Source: Desulfobacterales bacterium (GTDB lineage: Bacteria; Desulfobacterota; Desulfobacteria; Desulfobacterales; 4be13). From it: 16,124 nt of DNA. Where the stretch lies: positions 1 to 16,124 of the forward strand of contig JAOZRQ010000099.1 in the NCBI GenBank assembly GCA_029940115.1, read 5' to 3'. Each line of letters begins with the position of its first letter. The stretch's first letter is position 1. Of this stretch, positions 6,762-13,178 are shown piece after piece. The notes under the pieces were generated by a model. The model had not been told where the DNA came from and made no database searches. It worked only from the letters and a program-made list of their open reading frames with translations. The position numbers and the translations under genes are program-made.

Positions 6762-6991
6762 TGGAAAGGCAAGATGACTTGCTGGACATTCCGAAACTCG
6801 GGGACAGGCAGATTCGGCACTGCGATGTGCGGTATGCGGTTTTTTACGCCCAGACAGATGGCAAAAAGGTGGTGCTGACTCATTTTTATCTTACAACTGG
6901 CGAAGCGTTTTTCAATCGTTTCCCTCAGTTTCAGGGAAAAGTGGTGAACAAAAAACGCCAACTCCGTTTGCCTAATGACTTTTTTGACTAG
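6725..6991 (+). pseudogene. Detached C-terminal part of the HTH-restriction endonuclease
   Basis: This stretch is in the same frame as the gene starting at 5918 and stays open to TAG 6989-6991. It encodes VTPTDTDHLLPLLERQDDLL… and ends with GKVVNKKRQLRLPNDFFD, which looks like a genuine protein end. ATG 6779 could restart translation, but the only nearby Shine-Dalgarno-like sequence (GGAAAGG, 6763-6769) would serve a separate fragment that is unlikely to fold as the native enzyme. Its 3' end overlaps the methyltransferase 3' end by 20 nt. Confidence 0.75.
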
Positions 6992-8687
6992 CAAGCCCGA
7001 ACGCGTCCCAGACCAGCTGATCCAGCTTTCTTTCCAGAGATTCGGTCTCAGGTGATGGCATCAGATGATAGATCCTCTCAGCGAGTTCAATGAGCGATTT
7101 GGAACCCTCCGATTTCGGATCAGGCAAAGGGAATTTCTCCACATACTGAGTGATGAAACGTCTCCGCCCCGCATAGAGCTTATTGTTGAACATGCGGTCG
7201 TAGAACATCTCAGTGAATGAGGAATTGCCGATTGCCAATGCCAGCCACAGAAGATGCGTATGTTGCGGGTTTTCACAGGCAAGCCAGTAACAGTCACCGT
7301 TGACAACCGATCCGCTCAGTTCCATCCAGAACATCGGTTTTTCCGAAATGTCTCTGAATACGATTTTAGGCCGGTCCCACGCGTCAGGACGATGGGGAAC
7401 CCATATCTCAAACCATTTTCTCCCCGCCTTTGACACATATTCCCGCGCCTCAAGAACCGAACGGTGCCGATTCAGATATCTGAGTGCGTTTGGATATTCA
7501 TCCATGTTCACAGGAACCCGTTTTCCCTCCCTGACTTGGTGGGGATAGAGAATCATTTCAGGTTTTTCAGAACGTGTCGCCTTAAACCTTCTCGCAACGC
7601 GATGCGTCATAAGCGGCCGCAAAAGTTCGGGCCGCTCTTTTTCGGGCATCTCATTCCAGTCCGAGCGGATGAACACCTTATCAGCCGTTGTCTTGACCCC
7701 CACTCGGACCTTTCCAACATCTCCGAATGTACAGTAGGTATGAGCCTTGAGCATGTCAAACCACTGATCTGACGCATCCGTTGACATCCGCCATATCCCA
7801 TCCATTTTGCCTTCATGATCCAACTTCCCTTTGCGGACAATGTAACATTGGCCATCCACTTTCACAGGGCCGCTTTCATTGAGCGACGCCATGATGTTTT
7901 CACATTTTCTGGCCGATGGCGTGTGAGGAGTTGAATAGACGGAGGTGAATTCAGGAACTGTTGATCGGTGTCGTCGCCCCTTACGTTTCATCAAAAGGAC
8001 AGACGGGAGAACAGCGGCTTCAAACACTTTGGTATCTCCCATATCCCACACATGGAGAATGTCAAATTTTTCAATGATATGCCTGCGAACGCTGGCACCG
8101 GACCGGGTGGTCATAAACCTGTTGGAGACAATGATGCCGATAACGCCTTTCGGTTGCATAACCTCTGCGATGCCAAGGATAAAGGCGTAGTAAAGATCAA
8201 CACGGCCCGACAATCCAAACTGGCGCGAAAGCACTCTCGCCTTTTTCGCGCCCATGACCTGAGTTCGAACATATGGCGGATTGGCGATGGCCAAGTCAAA
8301 CGACTTAAAATTCGACAAGAACAAGGTGTCAGTTTTATGGGCCAACGCGAAATCCAAAAAGTCATCCTGCTTCAGAGAGAGTGAAATTTTGGGAAAAGCG
8401 GTTTTAATCCGGTCCGTTGCAAATTGAACCGCGTCTGGATCGGTGTCGAAACCGAATGCGTCAATATCTGCATGGCCCTGCTGGGTCAATTCCCTCAACA
8501 TCCAGAAGATTAATTCCCCGTCACCCACAGCGGGGTCAAGCAATCGAATTTTACCGGTCTTTCCTGACCATGCCTCCGAGATTCTTCGAGCGACAAACTC
8601 GGCGAGTACCCGAGGGGTATAATGGGCTCCCACCGTTTTGCGGTCTCCCAAGGAAAAATGACCGATCGGTTTTTTCTGAATCTTCAT
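6972..8687 (-). CDS. N6-adenine DNA methyltransferase (type II, gamma class)
   Basis: This 571-residue enzyme transfers methyl from S-adenosylmethionine to adenine N6 in a specific DNA site. Motif order fits the gamma class (TaqI/Eco57I-like): motif X GAHYTP (20-25), motif I LLDPAVGDGE (49-58), motif II FGFDTDPDAV (78-87), motif III QDDFLDF (107-113) and catalytic motif IV NPPY (136-139). The C-terminal half (about 290-560) is the target-recognition domain, ending in the typical RRFITQYVEKFPLPDP segment (513-528). No nuclease motif is seen, so it is a stand-alone methylase. AAGAGAG lies just upstream of ATG 8687. It is convergent with the disrupted nuclease and on the same strand as the permease genes around it, so it could be read from the dppB transcript. 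It appears intact; the recognition site is unknown. Confidence 0.9.
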   Translation of the reverse strand: MKIQKKPIGHFSLGDRKTVGAHYTPRVLAEFVARRISEAWSGKTGKIRLLDPAVGDGELIFWMLRELTQQGHADIDAFGFDTDPDAVQFATDRIKTAFPKISLSLKQDDFLDFALAHKTDTLFLSNFKSFDLAIANPPYVRTQVMGAKKARVLSRQFGLSGRVDLYYAFILGIAEVMQPKGVIGIIVSNRFMTTRSGASVRRHIIEKFDILHVWDMGDTKVFEAAVLPSVLLMKRKGRRHRSTVPEFTSVYSTPHTPSARKCENIMASLNESGPVKVDGQCYIVRKGKLDHEGKMDGIWRMSTDASDQWFDMLKAHTYCTFGDVGKVRVGVKTTADKVFIRSDWNEMPEKERPELLRPLMTHRVARRFKATRSEKPEMILYPHQVREGKRVPVNMDEYPNALRYLNRHRSVLEAREYVSKAGRKWFEIWVPHRPDAWDRPKIVFRDISEKPMFWMELSGSVVNGDCYWLACENPQHTHLLWLALAIGNSSFTEMFYDRMFNNKLYAGRRRFITQYVEKFPLPDPKSEGSKSLIELAERIYHLMPSPETESLERKLDQLVWDAFGLASQKSH

Positions 8688-8820
8688 GACTCTCTTTGTT
8701 ACCAGAAATCTTTGCAGATTTCAATTCCAAACGCAAAAAAGATTCAATGATCCAGTTTTATTTTCAATTAGATGAGAGCTCTTATTTCAATATTCCCAAT
8801 TTTCATTTCTGCACCTTGAA

Positions 8821-8877
8821 GAAAAGAAACCCGGCTTTTTCTTGCGGGCCGTTTCCGGCTTTTTGCCCTGTACACAG
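8821..8877. repeat. Dispersed palindromic repeat, truncated copy
   Basis: GAAACCCGGCTTTTTCTTGC is followed by a partial core (GGGCCG) and TTTTGCCCTGTACACAG. The second hairpin arm has been lost. Confidence 0.7.
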
Positions 8878-8973
8878 CAGATGCCGAACACAGGAGCGGG
8901 CCTGCCGACCATCTGAGGAGAAGGTATCTCTCGATCCAGCGATGGGCAGGAATGGGCCGACTCATGAACCGCA

Positions 8974-9068
8974 GGAAAAAAGCTGGGTTTCTTGCTCCCT
9001 TGAAGAAAAGAAACCCGGCTTTTTCTTGCAGTCGGGAGGTCGGCCCTTTGGAAAAAGCCGGGTTTCTC
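8974..9068. repeat. Dispersed palindromic repeat, compound copy 3' of dppB
   Basis: Arms AGAAACCCGGCTTTTTC (9009-9025) and GAAAAAGCCGGGTTTCT (9051-9067) are perfect reverse complements. The core GCAGTCGGGAGGTCGGCC is the reverse complement of the core in the copy at 15736. A third arm (AAAAAAGCTGGGTTTCTT) lies to the left. Confidence 0.8.
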
Positions 9069-9100
9069 AATCCGAACCGAGCGACGGGTGAATGTTTGAC

Positions 9101-10135
9101 TTATTCCAACCGTATTCTCGGATCAATGGTCGCATAAAGAATGTCAATGGTCAGGTTGGTGATCACAAACACCACCCCCATGAAGAGACAGAGACACATC
9201 AGCACCGGCATGTCCAGCTGGGTGGCCGATTCAGCGACCCACCAGCCCATGCCTTGGCGGTTGAAGACCACCTCCACCGCGATGCTCCCTTCCATGGAAA
9301 GGCCCACCAACTGCCCCGCGACCGTTATCACCGGGATCAGGGCGTTCTTCTGGGCATGTTTGATGTACATGGTCTTCTTGTCCGCCCCCTTGGCCCGGGC
9401 GGTCATGATATAGTCCTTGGATATCTCCTCGATCATGCCGGAGCGCATCACCCGCATGAGCAGGGCCACCACCACGATCACCTGAGTCAGAACCGGCATG
9501 ATTAGATGCTTGAGCGCGTTCAACGTGATCTCGGGCTTGCCGTTGAGAAGGCCGTCCAAGGTGTACATGCCGGTGTAACGGGTAAACTTGTCCGGGTTGT
9601 CCACGATGAACATGCTCCACTGATCCCCGATGATTCCGGGCGGGAAGAGTTGGAAATAGCCGTAAAAGACCATGAGCAGGATCAGGGCGAACAGAAAGGT
9701 GGGCAAGGACCATCCAATGATGGCAAATACCCGTGTGCTGTGATCAAACCATGTGTCCCGACGGATCCCGGATTGGGTGCCGAGCCATATCCCCAATAGG
9801 ATGACGATCGGCGATGCAAAGAGGTTCAGCTCCAGCGTAATGGGAAAATACATCAGAAACGCGTTCCAGACTGGTTGCACGGCCACCAGAGACCAGCCGA
9901 GGTTTCCGGATGCGACCTCCTTGGTCCAGCGGAAATATTGGACATAGAAAGGATCGTCCAACCCATACTGCTTGACCAGCCGGGGAATATCCTTTGCCTG
10001 CTGGGGCGTGGTCACATAAGCGGCTGCCCGCCGTTCCGGACTGAAGCTCATCAGAATGCCGAAGATCAGCACGGAAACGCCGAACAGCACAAAGATCAGA
10101 AAAATCAGTCTCCTTGTGATGAATGCGGTCATCAT
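9101..10135 (-). CDS. dppB: Peptide/nickel-type ABC transporter permease, DppB/OppB family
   Basis: A roughly 344-residue inner-membrane permease. The N-terminal signature TAFITRRLIFLIFVLFGVSV with one helix, a periplasmic region with YGLDDPFYVQYFRW, then a BPD_transp_1 domain and the EAA loop (DYIMTARAKGADKKTMYIKH) place it in the DppB/OppB family, slightly longer than average. The frame opens at GTG 10141; GAGGTG just upstream makes ATG 10135 or ATG 10132 the likely starts, and I chose 10135. The last ~15 residues (DILYATIDPRIRLE) are typical for the family. A TATAAT-bearing end of the hexamer element lies about 30 nt upstream. In normal operons dppC follows directly; here the restriction-modification module intervenes. 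No solute-binding or ATPase gene is nearby. Confidence 0.9.
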   Translation of the reverse strand: MMTAFITRRLIFLIFVLFGVSVLIFGILMSFSPERRAAAYVTTPQQAKDIPRLVKQYGLDDPFYVQYFRWTKEVASGNLGWSLVAVQPVWNAFLMYFPITLELNLFASPIVILLGIWLGTQSGIRRDTWFDHSTRVFAIIGWSLPTFLFALILLMVFYGYFQLFPPGIIGDQWSMFIVDNPDKFTRYTGMYTLDGLLNGKPEITLNALKHLIMPVLTQVIVVVALLMRVMRSGMIEEISKDYIMTARAKGADKKTMYIKHAQKNALIPVITVAGQLVGLSMEGSIAVEVVFNRQGMGWWVAESATQLDMPVLMCLCLFMGVVFVITNLTIDILYATIDPRIRLE

Positions 10136-10160
10136 TGACACCTCATGGGTTAATTTTATT

Positions 10161-10321
10161 CTGATTATAACGGATTTAGGGGAGCCCGTGAACGTGAACT
10201 TGAACTTGAACTTATACTTGAACTTGGCCGCAAATCAATGTTCACATTCAAGCTCACGTTCGGGTTCAAGTTCAAGTTCAAGTTCACGGACAGCGGCCTC
10301 CCCGAAAAGCGTTATAATCAG
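10161..10321. repeat. Hexamer palindromic element, copy 2 (complete)
   Basis: It is bounded by 24-bp terminal inverted repeats (10161-10184 and 10298-10321, three mismatches). The interior holds GTGAACTTGAAC hexamers on the left and GTTCAAGTTCAAG on the right, so the whole 161 bp can fold into a long stem. No coding capacity is seen. It lies between the DUF4276 stop and the dppB start. Confidence 0.88.
10162..10192 (-). promoter_or_regulatory. Possible promoter for dppB carried by the element end
   Basis: Read on the minus strand, TTCACG (10192-10187) and TATAAT (10169-10164) are spaced by 17 nt. The -10 box is perfect and the -35 box matches four of six bases. It points at dppB, about 30 nt away. 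Confidence 0.35.
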
Positions 10322-10345
10322 ATTTTATCAAACCGCCTCATTTGA

Positions 10346-11029
10346 TTATTCGTTCAATGATTCAAGGCGTGACAGCCATTTGTTGAAGTGGGGACATCGG
10401 TTCCGAATTGTTTGCAGTCCAATCCGTTCAGCCAACAGGGGTCCGAAAACAGGCTTTGCCTCTCCATAACAGGGAAAATGAGCCTTGATGCGTTTGCTGG
10501 GAGCCGTATGCTGCCCGTCGTCTATCAGCTCAGGTGTGCGATGTTGGGCGGCGATGGCCTTGAGCGCCTCAATCTCCTTGGTGCGAGTGTCATCAAGGTC
10601 CTTAAAACACGCTGGGTCAGCAAAGAGGTACGCCTCGTATTCATGCAACTGGATGTATGGGATGAATCGCTCATCGCCGATATCCTGTTCAAAGCATTGC
10701 TCCAGAAACTCAACCCGTCGCACAGGAGCTTGGCGCATGCTCTCGGACTTGGCCAATCCCGGAAAATCAGAATGGATGGCATATAAGTCAATCATGGTGG
10801 TGAAGAACACATCCGAGGATTGCTCCTGCCTGAGAAGACGCACAATGTCGTTCTTCATCGGCATGTACCTGCGACCGCCACCGCGATGCGCCTGTCCCTT
10901 CCTTTTTGCGTGAGCGATGAGCATGGGCTTGTGCATGAACACCTGACACTGGCTCAGACGGGGTTTCAGCAGGATGTCGGCGAATGTCTGCTCAGTCTGC
11001 CCCTCGGCAAACAGATAGAGACGTGCCAT
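10346..11029 (-). CDS. DUF4276 family protein (Toprim-like), partner of the ATPase
   Basis: The 227-residue product shows the DUF4276 pattern: LFAEGQTEQTF near the N-terminus (E9), a central TTMIDLYAIHSDFPG (77-91, D81 and D88), FIPYIQLHEYEAYLFAD (122-138), TAPSKRI (175-181) and a C-terminal RCPHFNKWL (211-219). The family is regarded as distantly related to Toprim nucleases; the glutamate and aspartates would be the metal site. ATG 11029 is chosen because it overlaps the ATPase stop (TGATG), a coupled start. In other genomes DUF4276 proteins commonly sit beside AAA_21 ATPases, as here. I infer an effector nuclease controlled by the ATPase, analogous to but distinct from OLD and PARIS systems. 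Activity is not shown by sequence alone. Confidence 0.82.
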   Translation of the reverse strand: MARLYLFAEGQTEQTFADILLKPRLSQCQVFMHKPMLIAHAKRKGQAHRGGGRRYMPMKNDIVRLLRQEQSSDVFFTTMIDLYAIHSDFPGLAKSESMRQAPVRRVEFLEQCFEQDIGDERFIPYIQLHEYEAYLFADPACFKDLDDTRTKEIEALKAIAAQHRTPELIDDGQHTAPSKRIKAHFPCYGEAKPVFGPLLAERIGLQTIRNRCPHFNKWLSRLESLNE

Positions 11030-12126
11030 CAATGCGGCCCCCCTGCAATCACATTTTTCTCCCAAACCTCTCCCAAACTGTACTCATCAAGCCAAGCGTC
11101 CAATTCTGAGGGGTCCAGTCGTCTGAATTGTGATTCCCTGCCCTCCCGATTCACCACGATCACATCTTCAGGATCAAAGCTGTCCAAGAAGGAACTGGAC
11201 TGGGTGCTGATGAGAATCTGTGCATATTGCGAAGCCTTCTTGAACAAGGCCGCCACAGCATTGAGGGCATACGGGTGAAGACCCAGTTCCGGTTCGTCAA
11301 CAACGATGAGTGCCGGCATGGTCTTTTCCGGCTGTAGGAGCAGGGTGGTCAGACAGATGGCTCGCAACGTGCCGTCTGAAAGTTGGTGGGGCCCGAATAT
11401 CCTGTCCGTCTTTTTTTCCCGCCAGTTCAGAATGACGCGATCAGCGCCATCCGGCTCAAGTTCAAAGTCATCAAAAAACGGTGCGATAAGACGAATGGTT
11501 CTGATGATGCGCTGATATGATGCGCTGTTCTCTTCGCGGAATTTCAGGAGCAAGGCGGCCAAATTTCCGGCATCCGGCATCAGCCATCTGTTGTCGCCGA
11601 CGTAACAGGATTGGCGCACACCTGCCATGGCGGATGTGTCGTGAAAGTGATACACACGGCAACGGTCGAGCATATATTTGAGCGTCCTGGCCGTCGGCAT
11701 GGCCTCTGCCGCCCCACTGATCTTTGTCTCCTGATGCCCCGCGCCCAACCGGTCAACCCTTGGAGAGGGACAGCCCGGTTGCAGAAAGTTCAATGTCTCC
11801 TCGGCAAAGATCAGTGAGTCACCCGCGGCATGGGAGAGGCGCAGGCGATAGATGTTCGTCCCCTCTTCGACTTCAAATGCCAGTCTTGCCTCCATCTCGG
11901 GGGTTGTCTTGGAACCGAAGTGGAGGAGGGACTGGGCGCGTCCTGAGATGCCGATGTATAGCTGGAGGCGTCGGGCCATCATCTCATTGAGCATCTTGAA
12001 AAACAAAATGAGGTTGCTCTTGCCCGCTCCGTTTGCCCCGATCAGAATGTTCAGTGAACGCAAATCAAGCACCGTTGACTTAATGGACTTGAATCCGTTG
12101 AGGGTTATGTTTTGCAGTCTGTTCAA
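11029..12126 (-). CDS. AAA_21-type (RecF/OLD-like) ATPase of a putative defence pair
   Basis: A 365-residue ABC-class ATPase. Walker A is GANGAGKS (30-37), the signature-like LSDGT lies at 249-253, and Walker B is LIVVDEPELGLHP (283-295, catalytic E288). ISTQSSSFLDSF (306-317) takes the place of the usual THS switch, with Q309 instead of histidine. The region between (45-240) is the lid or arm insertion. The start is TTG 12126, supported by AGGAG about eight bases upstream. Its stop overlaps the DUF4276 start, so the two are made together, consistent with a two-component sensor-effector unit. Relatives include the OLD-family and AriA (PARIS) ATPases, but the partner type differs. All ATP-binding motifs appear intact. 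Confidence 0.88.
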   Translation of the reverse strand: MNRLQNITLNGFKSIKSTVLDLRSLNILIGANGAGKSNLILFFKMLNEMMARRLQLYIGISGRAQSLLHFGSKTTPEMEARLAFEVEEGTNIYRLRLSHAAGDSLIFAEETLNFLQPGCPSPRVDRLGAGHQETKISGAAEAMPTARTLKYMLDRCRVYHFHDTSAMAGVRQSCYVGDNRWLMPDAGNLAALLLKFREENSASYQRIIRTIRLIAPFFDDFELEPDGADRVILNWREKKTDRIFGPHQLSDGTLRAICLTTLLLQPEKTMPALIVVDEPELGLHPYALNAVAALFKKASQYAQILISTQSSSFLDSFDPEDVIVVNREGRESQFRRLDPSELDAWLDEYSLGEVWEKNVIAGGPH

Positions 12127-12164
12127 ACGTCGGTCTCCTAAACGTCTCTCCGTTGATTCACTGG

Positions 12165-12287
12165 CTACATGGCGATGTCCTCAAATTCTGGCAGAAAGAC
12201 AATAAAAGTCATCAGCCGATTTTTCAATTGCCTGTGTCCGCGCTGATGCAGACTGAGGTGATCCGTGTCCAATATGTGCAATGTCAT
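12165..12287 (-). pseudogene. VapC/PIN-domain toxin remnant
   Basis: A 40-codon reading frame begins MTLHILDTDHLSLHQRGH, the typical start of a VapC-type PIN ribonuclease (first active-site aspartate at D7). The next 22 residues (RQLKNRLM…) do not follow the family, and the frame stops at TAG 12165-12167. PIN toxins are about 130-140 residues, so about 100 are missing, including the remaining catalytic acids. Its ATG overlaps the stop of the upstream antitoxin (ATGA), the standard toxin-antitoxin layout. It is almost certainly inactive. Confidence 0.65.
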
Positions 12288-12592
12288 TCTGATTGCCCCT
12301 CATTCCGATCCATATCTTCGCGGTAAGCGGCCATTTCAGCCTGCCAGTCATCATATGTGGGATCGTCCCTGAACCAGCCGAACTTGTCAAGCCAAGGGTT
12401 TCCCGTCATCTCCGACAGGGGAACCTCGACTCGGACAATCTCAGCTTTTTGGGTCAGATATTCGGACAGCCGGGTTCGCACCTGACAAATCACCTCGTCA
12501 CGGGTGTCCCCTTCAGCAGTGACCCCGGGCCATTCCCTGACCTGTGCGACATATTTGTCATTTTTTTGGGTCAAGATCACATCGCAAAACAT
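12284..12592 (-). CDS. HicB-like antitoxin of a VapC-type pair
   Basis: The 102-residue protein starts with a HicB-like partial RNase H fold (VILTQKNDKYVAQVREWPGV, then EGDTRDEVICQVRTRLSEYL; about 4-46). It continues with the tail seen in antitoxins that precede PIN toxins (NPWLDKFGWFRDDPTYDDWQ, 65-84). It would neutralise the toxin and probably repress its own operon. A strong GGAGGAG site lies seven bases before ATG 12592. The downstream toxin gene survives only as a 40-codon stub, so this is an orphan antitoxin. It could still protect against a homologous toxin elsewhere. The assignment rests on sequence pattern, not on a search. Confidence 0.7.
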   Translation of the reverse strand: MFCDVILTQKNDKYVAQVREWPGVTAEGDTRDEVICQVRTRLSEYLTQKAEIVRVEVPLSEMTGNPWLDKFGWFRDDPTYDDWQAEMAAYREDMDRNEGQSE

Positions 12593-12632
12593 TCTGTCTC
12601 TCCTCCATCTGCCTCGCCATCCGAAGAAGTGG

Positions 12633-12652
12633 ATTCCTGCTTTCGCAGGAAT
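12633..12652. repeat. REP-like hairpin ATTCCTGC-TTTC-GCAGGAAT
   Basis: A perfect 8-bp stem with a TTTC loop inside GTGGATTCCTGCTTTCGCAG. This resembles a short dispersed repeat (GGATTCCCGCTTTCGCGGGAATGAC) that I know from many proteobacterial genomes. Confidence 0.7.
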
Positions 12653-12698
12653 GACAAGTCTTGAATGTACTTAAAAGAAAAATATGGGTTTGTCAATG

Positions 12699-12958
12699 CA
12701 AAAGTTTGATGACAAAAGACGTTGGGGACAAGTTCCAGAGAATTGATCTAAAAGTTTGATGGCAGAGAAACCCGGTTTCAGCCTTCAAGGATTGGGCGAT
12801 CAGGTTTGCATGGCGCGACACAGTGTCAGAAACCGGGTTTCTTTTATTTTTGTCCTGTACAGGACAAGAAACCCGGCTTTTTTCAACCGGGCAGACTTCC
12901 CAATCGCCAGAAAAAGCCGGGTTTCTTTCCCCATTCACTTTTTTTGTCCTGTAAACAG
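12699..12958. repeat. Dispersed palindromic repeat cluster, best-preserved copy
   Basis: The cluster contains two AAAAGTTTGATG boxes, GAGAAACCCGGTTTC, GTGTCAGAAACCGGGTTTC, the 16-bp perfect palindrome TGTCCTGTACAGGACA (12851-12866), AGAAACCCGGCTTTTTTC (from 12868) and GAAAAAGCCGGGTTTCT. It ends with TTTTTTTGTCCTGTAAACAG, a degenerate copy of the palindrome. Confidence 0.85.
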
Positions 12959-12965
12959 GGATGGC

Positions 12966-12994
12966 TTGACATCCCATCCGAAATCATGTACAGA
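12966..12994 (+). promoter_or_regulatory. Possible sigma-70 promoter upstream of the M48 protease
   Basis: TTGACA (12966-12971), a 17-nt spacer and TACAGA (12989-12994). The -35 box is perfect and the -10 box matches four of six. The gene start is about 185 nt downstream, so the link is tentative. Confidence 0.3.
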
Positions 12995-13178
12995 GTATGA
13001 ATTATCCTGACAAGCAAGTACCCGGCGCAGAAGTTTTCCAAAATTTCATGTCCACACAAAAACCTTCTATACTTGCTCTTCAAGTTTTTTGGGCGAGGGG
13101 CAAGAGGAAAGGATCATCAGGGCATCCGGGAGACGGACCCATCGCCAATGGCCCATCGCCAATGCCCCATAATTAATT

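Larger units (their letters stand above)
8688..9100. other. Repeat-rich gap between methyltransferase and dppB
   Basis: No gene is supported here. 8821-8877 is a truncated repeat copy (GAAACCCGGCTTTTTC … CCCTGTACACAG). 8974-9068 is a compound copy: GGAAAAAAGCTGGGTTTCTT, then GAAACCCGGCTTTTTC, then GAAAAAGCCGGGTTTCTC, the last two forming a near-perfect hairpin just past the dppB stop. This hairpin could end the dppB transcript. Confidence 0.7.
12593..13178. other. Repeat-rich non-coding region
   Basis: No gene is supported. It holds the ATTCCTGC-TTTC-GCAGGAAT hairpin, two AAAAGTTTGATG boxes (12700 and 12749), a full GAAACCCGGC palindrome and the TGTCCTGTACAGGACA palindrome. From 13129 there are two and a half copies of a 14-mer (CCCATCGCCAATGG) just before the protease gene. 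Short open frames here translate repeats. Confidence 0.7.

Noticed and set aside
8768..9091. Several small open frames between methyltransferase and dppB
   Set aside because: All translate the palindromic repeat (KPGF- and NPAF-type peptides) on both strands and lack ribosome sites.
12851..12866. TGTCCTGTACAGGACA as a LexA or other operator
   Set aside because: It is part of a dispersed repeat found next to many unrelated genes in degenerate form and is not tied to an SOS gene here.
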